The notes under the pieces were generated by a model, which made no database searches, was not told the origin of the DNA, and saw only the letters and a program-made list of their open reading frames with translations. A stretch of DNA of 29,553 nucleotides from Christensenella sp. UBA7584 (GTDB lineage Bacteria > Bacillota > Clostridia > Christensenellales > UBA1242), in assembly GCA_002477805.1 (NCBI GenBank), contig DLKQ01000037.1:1-29553 (forward strand), written 5' to 3'. Position 1 is the stretch's first letter. The number at the start of each line of letters is the position of its first letter. This document shows positions 1 to 6,843 of this stretch, piece by piece. Both the position numbers and the translations under genes were made by a program.

Positions 1-122
1 AAATTTAGTTCATCGCATCTTAAATTTGGAACATAGTAGTGGCAGTTTTCATAAAGTTTGATTGGAAAATCCACAAACAATTTTTGCTCTTTTCTTGTTT
101 TTACTTCTTTAATTTCTATCAT
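1..122 (-). CDS. Acetyltransferase-like protein, N-terminal fragment (runs off the left edge)
   Basis: Only the first 40 codons are present; the gene continues beyond base 1. The ATG at 122-120 has the purine-rich site AAAGGG just upstream and a good minus-strand promoter behind it. The visible protein begins MIEIKEVKTRKEQKLF and continues with an FPIKLYENCHYYVPNLRCDEL-type segment. From memory this matches the start of a family of GNAT-like N-acetyltransferases in Firmicutes and Bacteroidetes, in which a short basic stretch is followed by a phrase of the type FPxxLYxxxPYxVPxLxxDE. The acetyl-CoA-binding core is outside the window, so neither substrate nor activity can be judged. It is divergent from the gene at 225. 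Confidence 0.55.
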   Translation of the reverse strand, partial: MIEIKEVKTRKEQKLFVDFPIKLYENCHYYVPNLRCDELN

Positions 123-131
123 AACCCTTTC

Positions 132-160
132 ATTATACAACTTTTAGATATATTTTGCAA
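132..160 (-). promoter_or_regulatory. Sigma-A promoter of the acetyltransferase-like gene
   Basis: On the minus strand, TTGCAA (160-155) and TATAAT (137-132) are separated by exactly 17 bases, and the start codon at 122 follows after a short leader with AAAGGG. Confidence 0.7.
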
Positions 161-189
161 CTAAACTTGCGTTGTATTGTTAAATTTTG

Positions 190-218
190 TTTACTTTTTG
201 TAAAAGACATAGTATAAT
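190..218 (+). promoter_or_regulatory. Promoter directly abutting a start codon (possible leaderless mRNA)
   Basis: TATAAT lies at 213-218 with TTTACT 17 bases upstream (190-195). The ATG at 225 is only six bases past the -10 box, so transcription would start at or next to the start codon. No Shine-Dalgarno sequence precedes the ATG. Confidence 0.6.
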
Positions 219-224
219 ACATAT

Positions 225-704
225 ATGAGTCAGATAGATAAATCAAAAAATGTGTATTTAATTTTTGCAATTTTATTTTCAGTTATGTTTGTGGCTGGAA
301 TTCCTTTAATAATAATGTTCGCAAGTAAAAGCATATTACTAATGGTAGTAGGTATTATTTTTGTTTTGTTTGGGTTTTACGGAACACCATTGCTTTGGAT
401 AAATTTTGGAAAAATGTGTTCACTTAGTAGAATTGTAACAGCTGTTGTTGATGAACATTTAACAACAAATGAAGAAATTTCTAAACATCTACAAATAGAC
501 CAAAATTCTGTAAAACAAATGTTAACAGAATGTATTAACAAAAGATATATTACTGGTTTTTTGTATAATGGTGAGAAACTTGAATTAAATGAGAAAAAAG
601 CACCAAGAAAATCCTTGCAAAAATGCTTTAATTGTGGTGGAAAGCTTGAAGATAGGGGAAATGAATTTTTCTGTCCGTATTGCGATAGTATTTTTAAGAA
701 ATAA
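225..704 (+). CDS. Small membrane protein with winged-helix-like middle and C-terminal zinc ribbon
   Basis: A 159-residue protein of unknown function. Two hydrophobic segments (about residues 10-32 and 37-58) form a hairpin anchor. Residues about 66-120 are soluble and helical with a pattern like a small helix-turn-helix or winged-helix domain (TTNEEISKHLQIDQNSVKQM). The C-terminus carries two CxxC knuckles (C134/C137 and C150/C153) typical of a zinc ribbon. Membrane topology puts the soluble part most likely in the cytoplasm. No catalytic motif is visible. The start is supported by the promoter position rather than by a ribosome binding site, because none is present; an alternative start further in would remove the first membrane segment. 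It stands alone, divergent from the acetyltransferase-like gene. Confidence 0.7.
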   Translation: MSQIDKSKNVYLIFAILFSVMFVAGIPLIIMFASKSILLMVVGIIFVLFGFYGTPLLWINFGKMCSLSRIVTAVVDEHLTTNEEISKHLQIDQNSVKQMLTECINKRYITGFLYNGEKLELNEKKAPRKSLQKCFNCGGKLEDRGNEFFCPYCDSIFKK

Positions 705-980
705 GATGCCGAAAAAATTTCTTTATTGTTGTACTCTAAAACCACAGATAGTCTAGTGGCTTTGTTTAGGTTTACCGATGAACAGAAAAGGCTTACCAAT
801 TAGCAATCATAGTTAAGTGAAAAGAGTTGAATAAAATTAATATGGACTAAGAAAAAACAATAAAGAAATAAAGAAATAAAAAAAATATAAAGAAATAAAA
901 TTATAGAAAAGAAGAAGTGTAACGTTGAAAAACACGATTTCGTATTGCAAGTAACAGAGGGGTTTACCTGTTATTTGAAA

Positions 981-1007
981 AAACACCAGGTACACTGGTG
1001 TTTTTTT
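981..1007 (+). terminator. Intrinsic terminator
   Basis: AAACACCAG (981-989) pairs perfectly with CTGGTGTTT (995-1003) around a five-base loop and runs into T7. It is preceded by a weaker hairpin at 953-974. Because the stem is flanked by A and T runs it could work in both directions. Confidence 0.8.
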
Positions 1008-1116
1008 ATTTATTAAGAAAACTAGTCTAGATTAGTTATGTTTAAATGATTTTTTTTAAGTTTAAAAGCGAGAGTTTTGTTTAACAGTTGGAGCTTGTAT
1101 TGTTGAAGAGGGTAAT

Positions 1117-1162
1117 AAAAAAGAAAAGAATATATTAGAGGATTCTAGGATTTTCTTTTTTT
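1117..1162 (+). terminator. Terminator-like hairpin
   Basis: AAAAAAGAAAA (1117-1127) pairs with TTTTCTTTTTT (1151-1161), followed by one more T. The stem is almost all A:T and the loop is 23 bases, so it is weaker than the one at 981. Confidence 0.35.
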
Positions 1163-1275
1163 GTGCAAATAATAATTTTATAATTATATTTTCACGATAG
1201 GACAATTACTAAACAAGATATTTAAATTTATATGGAGATTTTTATTACAAAGCACAATAAAAAATTTATTGCTAA

Positions 1276-1299
1276 TTTTGACACCACTTTTGACACCAC
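1276..1299 (-). repeat. Two tandem 12-base units, TTTTGACACCAC
   Basis: Two exact copies (1276-1287 and 1288-1299). Read on the minus strand, which is the tRNA direction, the unit is GTGGTGTCAAAA. A closely similar tandem, AAAAGTGGTGT twice, lies downstream of tRNA-Leu at 13339-13360. Confidence 0.85.
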
Positions 1300-1336
1300 T
1301 TTTTTAGAAAAAAGTTAAAAATTTGGTAAGAAAAAG

Positions 1337-1370
1337 AAAAAACTCAGTTTTTGTAAATAAATGAGTTTTT
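1337..1370 (-). terminator. Terminator of the six-tRNA transcript
   Basis: On the minus strand AAAAACTCA (1370-1362) pairs with TGAGTTTTT (1345-1337), followed by a T-rich tail. It begins 24 bases after the CCA end of tRNA-Tyr. Confidence 0.75.
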
Positions 1371-1393
1371 GGCTTAGCTACGCTATTTTGTGT

Positions 1394-1479
1394 TGGTGGG
1401 AGGTCAGGGATTCGAACCCCGGAAGTCTTCCGACAACAGATTTACAGTCTGCTCCATTTGGCCGCTCTGGAAACCTCCC
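1394..1479 (-). tRNA. tRNA-Tyr (GTA)
   Basis: Class II tRNA with a long variable arm. The acceptor arms GGGAGGT and ACCTCCC pair, the anticodon loop reads CTGTAAA with anticodon GTA, the T arm contains GGTTCGAATCC, and the 3' CCA is encoded. It is the last gene of the tRNA cluster. Confidence 0.95.
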
Positions 1480-1482
1480 AAA

Positions 1483-1557
1483 TGGAGCTGGCGAGAGGAA
1501 TCGAACCTCCAACCTGCTGATTACAAGTCAGCTGCTCTACCGTTGAGCCACGCCAGC
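1483..1557 (-). tRNA. tRNA-Thr (TGT)
   Basis: Cloverleaf with acceptor arms GCTGGCG and CGCCAGC, anticodon stem GCTGA/TCAGC around loop CTTGTAA, anticodon TGT, and encoded CCA. Only three bases separate it from tRNA-Tyr. Confidence 0.95.
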
Positions 1558-1582
1558 ATATGAACGGCCAGTTTATGGATAA

Positions 1583-1658
1583 TGGTGCTCCAAGGCGGAC
1601 TCGAACCGCCGACACATGGATTTTCAGTCCAATGCTCTACCAGCTGAGCTACCGGAGC
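1583..1658 (-). tRNA. tRNA-Phe (GAA)
   Basis: Acceptor arm GCTCCGG, anticodon loop CTGAAAA with anticodon GAA, T arm GGTTCGAGTCC, and encoded CCA. Confidence 0.95.
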
Positions 1659-1661
1659 ATA

Positions 1662-1738
1662 TGGTGGGACTTCAAGGACTCGAACCTTGGACCGTCCGGT
1701 TATGAGCCGGATGCTCTAACCAACTGAGCTAAAGTCCC
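1662..1738 (-). tRNA. tRNA with CAT anticodon (elongator Met, or Ile2)
   Basis: Acceptor arms GGGACTT and AAGTCCC, anticodon loop CTCATAA, anticodon CAT, encoded CCA. It lacks the three G:C pairs next to the anticodon loop that mark initiator tRNA. The D arm and the CGGCTCATAACCG core resemble both clostridial elongator tRNA-Met and the lysidine-modified tRNA-Ile2, and I cannot separate the two by eye. Confidence 0.9.
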
Positions 1739-1774
1739 TTAGTGTCCTAAGTTTTTTCCTAAAAAATTAGGTAA

Positions 1775-1852
1775 TGGCGACTCAGAAGGGGCTCGAACCC
1801 TCGACCTTCGCCGTGACAGGGCGACGCTCTAACCAAACTGAGCTACTGAGCC
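1775..1852 (-). tRNA. tRNA-Asp (GTC)
   Basis: Acceptor arms GGCTCAG and CTGAGTC (one G:T pair), anticodon stem TCGCC/GGCGA around loop CTGTCAC, anticodon GTC, encoded CCA. The D loop carries one more T than usual. Confidence 0.93.
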
Positions 1853-1896
1853 ACAAAAAATTGTGTGTCACTATCACATTAACTTTCGAAGTTAAA

Positions 1897-1974
1897 TGGT
1901 CGGGGTGGAGGGACTCGAACCCCCGGTCTCATGATCCCAAATCATGCACGTTAATCCAACTGCGCTACACCCCG
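1897..1974 (-). tRNA. tRNA-Pro (TGG)
   Basis: Acceptor arms CGGGGTG and CACCCCG, anticodon stem CATGA/TCATG around loop TTTGGGA, anticodon TGG, encoded CCA. First gene of the cluster, next to the promoter. Confidence 0.95.
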
Positions 1975-1994
1975 ATGTCCTTGTGATATTACAT

Positions 1995-2023
1995 ATGATA
2001 CATTATTTTTTATGAAATGTCAA
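1995..2023 (-). promoter_or_regulatory. Sigma-A promoter of the tRNA cluster
   Basis: On the minus strand TTGACA (2023-2018) and TATCAT (2000-1995) are 17 bases apart, placing the transcript start about 15 bases before tRNA-Pro. Confidence 0.8.
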
Positions 2024-2148
2024 GAAAAAATGCTAAAAAATAATTTAATTTTTAAAAGTTTATTTTTAAATTTTTTTTTGTTTTAATCCTTAGTTACTTA
2101 TTATATATAATATTGGTGTAAAGGTGGTGAAAAAAATAAATTTCAATG

Positions 2149-2177
2149 TTGACTTTTTGTTTGTCAGATGGTAAAAT
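2149..2177 (+). promoter_or_regulatory. Sigma-A promoter of the transglutaminase-like gene
   Basis: TTGACT (2149-2154), 17-base spacer, TAAAAT (2172-2177), then the ribosome binding site GAGG at 2184-2187 and ATG at 2195. Confidence 0.75.
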
Positions 2178-2194
2178 TTTAATGAGGAATAAAA

Positions 2195-3928
2195 ATGATT
2201 ACGCAATTTGAAAAAGAGGTTTCTGAAAATAATCCAAGGCTAAAGAAAGAAATAATTCGAACATTGCTTGTGCCAGAAAATCATCTATTAAAAAGTAATA
2301 AAGAGTTTGATGATAAAAAGCTTTTTTTTGTGAAAAATGTGATTGAAGATAAAGATATGTTTGAAAAACTTTATTTTCTTTTAAAAACAAATGACGATAA
2401 TATTTGCTTTAATTTTGTTAAGGATTATGAAGTAGTTCGTATGTTTTCAATAACAAAAGCTTCGCTTGCTGATGAGTTTTGTGGGCTGGTTGAAGGTAAA
2501 AAATTAAATAAAATTAGTGAAGAAAGAGTCGGCACACTTTTGGATATTATTGATATAAAAAACCATAAAGAAGAGCTATGTGATGGTATTTTTGAATATA
2601 CTATTGGACAAAAGAATTTTTCCATACACAAAAAAGATTTATACTTTTTACTAATTTGCTCGCAAAAAGAATATGATAAATTTTTTAAAAATGCAGAGTC
2701 AAAATTTTTTGGTTGCGATAAAAGAGAATACTTGTATTTACTTGAAAAATTTATAGAAAAAGAGAAAATTTGTGTTAATTGTTTTATCCCAAAAGATATT
2801 AAGGAAAGAATTCTTGATGTAACTAAAAAAAGAAAAATAGACTTTCAATCAGTTGCTATTCACTATTCAAATGAAATTGATAATGAGTTCTTGAGTGAAA
2901 TTACACTAAATTCTGAATTAAAAGATGAGGTATTTGGTGAAATGCCTAAATACTTGTCTGTGGTTGAGAAATGTGTCTTTATCTATATTAAACTATGTAA
3001 TATTTTAACATATGATGGTGAATTTTATATCAATGGACAAACGGGGAATAGTGCACAAAAACACGAAGATTTTTCAAGGCTCTGCAAGATAAATTCAAAA
3101 TTAAATGATGTGGTTTGTTATGACTTTAATGCAATTTATGCAAAGTTATTGAGTGAAATTGGTGTTGATTTGGCGATAAATAATTACGGATATGAGAATA
3201 AATTTGGAGGCGGACACGCAAATTTAAGCTTTAAAACTGGAAAGTTTATTGTTGAAGCTGATGCGATAAACTCTATTTTGCGGAATGATTTGTTTTTAAC
3301 AAAAATCAATAGTGGAACGCGGGGACTTGTTTGTAAAAACGATTCTCAAAAAACAAGGCAAGAGTTTGAAGATATTGTTCAGAGTATGAGAATTTTGATT
3401 TGTGAACAGAATAGACAGAAAAACCTAGCAAAGAAATTGGGTAAACGCACGGAAATTGTCAAGTTTGAAGATTGTATAAAAAATTATGTTCCAATTTTTG
3501 AAGATGAAGAAAAGGAACAACTTTTTGAAGATAATTTGAACATAATGCTATCCAATGTAAAGCATCAGACTTTGAATGATTGCGAAGATGTTTTTTATCT
3601 ATTAGAATTAAAAAAACGCATTTTTAAGGACAAAAATTTTAGAAATAATGTGAATCTGGTAATATTAAAAGAAAATGAAAATCAAAAATCAAGTCTGACC
3701 ACTGTTTTGACTTTAGGGAAAAATGTTAACAATGAAAACGAGCAATTGTACAACTTTATCTATAATAAAAGCGAAAAAAACTTTAATTTTGTGACTGAAG
3801 ATAAACTGAGAGAAAAATTAACTAGTGGTGAACTTGAATATATTGGCGGCAATAAGCCTTTTATTCCAAAACTAAATCGTGTTGTTGAATATGATGAAGA
3901 TTTTAAACAAGTTGTTTGCTTTGAGTAA
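2195..3928 (+). CDS. Uncharacterised protein with a transglutaminase-like Cys-His-Asp core
   Basis: A 577-residue protein I do not recognise by name. No signal peptide or membrane segment is visible, so it is probably cytoplasmic or exported by a non-classical route. The middle looks like a transglutaminase/papain-like fold: a helical stretch EKCVFIYIKLCNILTYD (258-274), Cys308 in VVCYDFNAIYAKLL at the start of a helix, His341 in GGGHANLSF and Asp356 in FIVEADA. The order and the 33- and 15-residue spacings fit the triad of that superfamily. The 250 residues before and about 200 after are lysine- and glutamate-rich with no motif I know. It has its own promoter and stands alone. Possible roles include protease, deamidase or crosslinking activity, on host or own proteins; the sequence does not decide. 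It is a little more AT-rich than the housekeeping genes nearby. Confidence 0.75.
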   Translation: MITQFEKEVSENNPRLKKEIIRTLLVPENHLLKSNKEFDDKKLFFVKNVIEDKDMFEKLYFLLKTNDDNICFNFVKDYEVVRMFSITKASLADEFCGLVEGKKLNKISEERVGTLLDIIDIKNHKEELCDGIFEYTIGQKNFSIHKKDLYFLLICSQKEYDKFFKNAESKFFGCDKREYLYLLEKFIEKEKICVNCFIPKDIKERILDVTKKRKIDFQSVAIHYSNEIDNEFLSEITLNSELKDEVFGEMPKYLSVVEKCVFIYIKLCNILTYDGEFYINGQTGNSAQKHEDFSRLCKINSKLNDVVCYDFNAIYAKLLSEIGVDLAINNYGYENKFGGGHANLSFKTGKFIVEADAINSILRNDLFLTKINSGTRGLVCKNDSQKTRQEFEDIVQSMRILICEQNRQKNLAKKLGKRTEIVKFEDCIKNYVPIFEDEEKEQLFEDNLNIMLSNVKHQTLNDCEDVFYLLELKKRIFKDKNFRNNVNLVILKENENQKSSLTTVLTLGKNVNNENEQLYNFIYNKSEKNFNFVTEDKLREKLTSGELEYIGGNKPFIPKLNRVVEYDEDFKQVVCFE

Positions 3929-4238
3929 AAATATTAGTTGAAACAGCTACGTGTATGAGCTCGTGGGAAAATATATAGTAATATCAAAAAAATTTTAATC
4001 TTTTATAGCAGAGGATAAATGCAAATAAACTAAAATAATTATTTATTAGCTGCTTAACAAGTGAGATATTTTTATTGCCAACTAAAAATACCTTCTATGA
4101 TTTAATTATCGTAGAAGGTATTTTGAATTAGAATAATTTTATTTTCCAAAAATGTGTGAGTTGGAAGTTAGTTTTTTTAGGTTAGTGTTTTTATTACTTT
4201 AAGGTTTTTGCTTTTTAATATCAGGTGTTATTATTTTT
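3929..4238. other. Intergenic region with one strong hairpin
   Basis: No coding region found. Apart from the convergent terminator at 4085-4124 I see nothing specific in it. Confidence 0.6.
4085..4124 (+). terminator. Long bidirectional terminator between convergent genes
   Basis: A 17-base-pair stem (4085-4101 with 4108-4124, one T:G pair) around a six-base loop, starting with A4 and ending with T4. It sits between the convergent genes ending at 3928 and 4239 and can serve both. Confidence 0.8.
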
Positions 4239-5297
4239 TTATAATGTTTTAACTTTGTAAGTTGCACGTGGTAGCTTGTCTGTTGTTGTGTACCCAGCAG
4301 GTGCGTTTACAATATCTGGAATTCTGTTTACGACAGTAGCACAAGTGAGTTGTACCGTTGAAGGGCGATTTACTACTACTGTTGTATTTGGTTCTCCCTC
4401 AATAGTCCATTCGTTGCTGTCAAATTCTTCTGGCGCATATACTTTTCCGATACATTGACTCTCTATTATAATCCCTTCTTTTGTTTCTGTTGTTACAACA
4501 GCACTCATACCTGTTGCATTTCCTGCTGGAATTTTCATCTGTAAAGTATCTGAATTTAGGGCCTTTTTATAAGTTTGAGGTACGCATTTTTGTGTTTGTT
4601 TTGTAACAGTTAGACCAAGCTGACTTGCAAGCCAACCGTTTGTATTCCACATATAGCTTGGTAAAAATTTACCTTGCTTGATGAGTTCTGCTCTACTTTT
4701 TTCACTTATGTTATCTGCAGAAGCTATTTCTTTTTCAAATTCATCTAAACTAAGACCTGCACCGTGTGCTCTTGCAAGGGCAATTCCGTAGTCTTCAACA
4801 TTGTAACTTGTTTTACCACGAATTTTTTTGATTGAATGAGTTGCTCCAGCAATTGTGGTAATGAGATTCCCCCAGAATACATCTTGGTAACCACTGCCTG
4901 AAATTGTACAACCAGTTTGTTTAGCAATCGTATCTAGCTTTTTACAAAGTGTTGGGTGAGAGTTTTGTGCAAAAAAAGCCTCTTCACACGTTGTAATTGC
5001 ATTGATTCCTAGTTCGGCACATATGAGAAGAATGTCTTGCACATCGCTAATTAAACTCATAGTTGTAACAATTACTATGTCTGGTTTTAGTTTTGCCAAT
5101 CTTTCTTTTACAAACTTTGCATCTTCAATTTTGACGCCAATTTTTTTACATTCCGCAAATTCTCCAGCATCAGTTCCAAATTTTGACTGGTCAATATCAA
5201 ATGCACCAACAATTTTACTTCCTTTTTCAAGAACATAGCGAATTGTGTATTTGGCCATTTTTCCACAGCCATATTGAACTACATTGTATTTTTTCAT
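4239..5297 (-). CDS. DAPDH/DapB-like NAD(P)-dependent dehydrogenase
   Basis: A 352-residue protein with an N-terminal Rossmann domain (NVVQYGCGKM, GxG at 10-12; acidic residue in GAFDID) of the dihydrodipicolinate reductase type, followed by a long C-terminal domain like that of clostridial 2,4-diaminopentanoate dehydrogenase (Ord, the last steps of oxidative ornithine breakdown). Length fits that family and is about 100 residues longer than DapB. However, none of the usual partners of the ornithine pathway (ornithine racemase, aminomutase subunits, OrtA/B thiolase) are in the window, so the substrate is uncertain and it may act on another amino acid. It starts at ATG with AAGGAGG upstream, has its own promoter and is monocistronic, convergent with the transglutaminase-like gene. 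Confidence 0.75.
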   Translation of the reverse strand: MKKYNVVQYGCGKMAKYTIRYVLEKGSKIVGAFDIDQSKFGTDAGEFAECKKIGVKIEDAKFVKERLAKLKPDIVIVTTMSLISDVQDILLICAELGINAITTCEEAFFAQNSHPTLCKKLDTIAKQTGCTISGSGYQDVFWGNLITTIAGATHSIKKIRGKTSYNVEDYGIALARAHGAGLSLDEFEKEIASADNISEKSRAELIKQGKFLPSYMWNTNGWLASQLGLTVTKQTQKCVPQTYKKALNSDTLQMKIPAGNATGMSAVVTTETKEGIIIESQCIGKVYAPEEFDSNEWTIEGEPNTTVVVNRPSTVQLTCATVVNRIPDIVNAPAGYTTTDKLPRATYKVKTL

Positions 5298-5323
5298 TTT
5301 TTCCTCCTTAAGTTTATGCTTTT

Positions 5324-5352
5324 ATTTTAGCATTGTTTTTATTAATAATCAA
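5324..5352 (-). promoter_or_regulatory. Sigma-A promoter of the DAPDH-like gene
   Basis: On the minus strand TTGATT (5352-5347), a 17-base spacer, and TAAAAT (5329-5324), followed by AAGGAGG before the ATG at 5297. Confidence 0.7.
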
Positions 5353-5473
5353 ATAAAATAGCATAATTATTTTTAGTAAAAAGTTTAAAATTATGCAAAT
5401 TTTTTACTAATTATCTTTAAATATTGAAAAAATAATTTTTACAAGAAATATGTGCTTTATTTGTGTAAAATAA

Positions 5474-5502
5474 TTGTGATTTTTTATCATTTGGTGTATA
5501 AT
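5474..5502 (+). promoter_or_regulatory. Sigma-A promoter of the amidohydrolase-clpC operon
   Basis: TTGTGA (5474-5479), a 17-base spacer and a perfect TATAAT (5497-5502), then AGGAGG before the ATG at 5528. No CtsR tandem heptad or CIRCE element is visible. Confidence 0.75.
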
Positions 5503-5527
5503 ATAATTTACAATCAGGAGGAAATTA

Positions 5528-6832
5528 ATGAAAACTAGATTTTATAATGCCTATGTAATAACTTGCAATGATAAATTTGATATTTTTCCAAATGGAGAAG
5601 TTTGGGTTGAAGACGACAAAATAGTTTATGTTGGGAAAGAAAAAGATGGTTTTATGGCTGATGTAAAAGTAAACTGTTTTGGTGATATAATAATGCCTGG
5701 GTTTGTGAATTCGCACACTCATTTGCCTATGCAAATTTTTAGAGGGCTTGCTGAAGGAACTAGTTTTACGAGCTGGTGGCAAGACCAAATAAAACCACTT
5801 GAAGATTGTTTTACTTCGGAGCAAATGTATTGGTCGACACTTCTTGCGATTGCTGAACTTGTGAGAGGTGGTACAACTTGTGTGCTAAATAATTACTTTC
5901 ACCAAAAGAGTCCTCTTCTTGCTTTTGAAGATGCTGGAATGCGAGGCGCTATACATATTGATGTAAAATATGGTTTGGATAAGACAAAACGAAGACACGA
6001 CTGGGAAAATAGATATGCAATGCTAAACAAAAACAGTCCACTAATCAGTTTTTTTGTTTCAAGTCATAGCATTTTTTCACTTGATGAAAATGGGTTGATT
6101 GATTGTACATTTTTGGCTAAAAAGTATGGTCTTCCACAAACAATTCATCTTTGTGAAACCTTGAATGAAGTTGGCACTTGCGAGAAAAACACGGGAAAAA
6201 CGCCTGTTAAATATTTGAGAGATTTAGGTTTTTTTGATTATCCTGCAACAATAGCTCACGGTGTTTGGGTTGATGAAGAAGATATGCAAATATTTAAAAA
6301 GAATGACGTTAATGTAAGTATAAATATGTCAAGCAATTTAAAACTTGCAAGTGGAATTGCTCCTATATATTCGTACAAAAATCACGGGATAAGCTTGAGC
6401 TTGGGAACGGATAGTGTGGCGAGTAACAATAGACTTGATATGTTTAAAGAAATGTTCCTTGCTTCAACCTCGCAAAAAGTTTTGTTAAAAGACCCAACAG
6501 TGCTTCCGCCAAAAGATGTTATTTTGATGGCTACAAGAGGTGGTGCAAAAGCACTTTATCTTGATGATAAGATTGGACAATTAAAGAAAGGTTATCAAGC
6601 AGACATAATTAGAATTTCCACCTCAGAACCGCATTGGCAACCTAAAAATGATTTAATTTCACACCTTGTTTATGCAGGAATGAGTTCTGATGTGGTTATG
6701 ACAATGGTTGCAGGAAAAGTTCTTTATGAAAATGGTTCATTTTTCATTGGACACTCAATTAATGAAATTTATGAAAATTGTGATTTGGCGATAAAAACTA
6801 TTTTAAATGAAGTTAAAAATAAAGCCATTTAG
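5528..6832 (+). CDS. mtaD: Amidohydrolase, MTA/SAH deaminase type
   Basis: A 434-residue cytoplasmic metal-dependent amidohydrolase of the 5-methylthioadenosine/S-adenosylhomocysteine deaminase (and chlorohydrolase) group. The metal and catalytic residues are all visible: H63 and H65 in NSHTHLP, H180 in SSHSIF, H207 and E210 in IHLCE, H244 in AHGVW, and D295 in LGTDSVASNNRLD. The N- and C-terminal strands form the usual small beta-sandwich. In the family the enzyme removes the amino group of the adenine ring of MTA or SAH, so it would serve methyl-cycle salvage; guanine or other purine-like substrates cannot be excluded. The start has AGGAGG nine bases upstream. The stop codon overlaps the ribosome binding site of clpC, so the two genes are co-transcribed. 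Confidence 0.85.
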   Translation: MKTRFYNAYVITCNDKFDIFPNGEVWVEDDKIVYVGKEKDGFMADVKVNCFGDIIMPGFVNSHTHLPMQIFRGLAEGTSFTSWWQDQIKPLEDCFTSEQMYWSTLLAIAELVRGGTTCVLNNYFHQKSPLLAFEDAGMRGAIHIDVKYGLDKTKRRHDWENRYAMLNKNSPLISFFVSSHSIFSLDENGLIDCTFLAKKYGLPQTIHLCETLNEVGTCEKNTGKTPVKYLRDLGFFDYPATIAHGVWVDEEDMQIFKKNDVNVSINMSSNLKLASGIAPIYSYKNHGISLSLGTDSVASNNRLDMFKEMFLASTSQKVLLKDPTVLPPKDVILMATRGGAKALYLDDKIGQLKKGYQADIIRISTSEPHWQPKNDLISHLVYAGMSSDVVMTMVAGKVLYENGSFFIGHSINEIYENCDLAIKTILNEVKNKAI

Positions 6833-6843
6833 GAGGTTTAGTT

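Larger units (their letters stand above)
705..1393. other. Gene-free region with hairpins and a purine-rich stretch
   Basis: No credible coding region on either strand. It holds a short hairpin at 742-757 (CCACAGA pairing with TCTAGTGG around a 3-base loop), a purine-rich stretch at 855-900 built from repeats of TAAAGAAA, a strong terminator at 981-1007, a second terminator-like hairpin at 1117-1162, a tandem 12-base repeat at 1276-1299, and the tRNA-cluster terminator at 1337-1370. What, if anything, is transcribed from 705 to 980 is not clear. Confidence 0.6.

Noticed and set aside
728..742. GTTGTACTCTAAAAC, whose reverse complement looks like the start of a type II CRISPR repeat, so a possible tracrRNA anti-repeat
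   Set aside because: There is no cas gene and no repeat array in the window, and the downstream sequence does not show the conserved tracrRNA nexus. A single 15-base resemblance is not enough.
377..799. Minus-strand open frame of 140 codons opposite the zinc-ribbon gene
   Set aside because: It overlaps a gene with clear domains, has no ribosome binding site and reads as low-complexity antisense sequence.
855..900. A/G-rich repeats of TAAAGAAA
   Set aside because: Short imperfect low-complexity repeats in AT-rich intergenic DNA; no sign of a functional array.
1361..1986. Short plus-strand open frames over the tRNA cluster
   Set aside because: They are antisense readings of tRNA genes; phrases such as GLEPSTFAVTGRRSNQTELL are well-known spurious translations of tRNAs.
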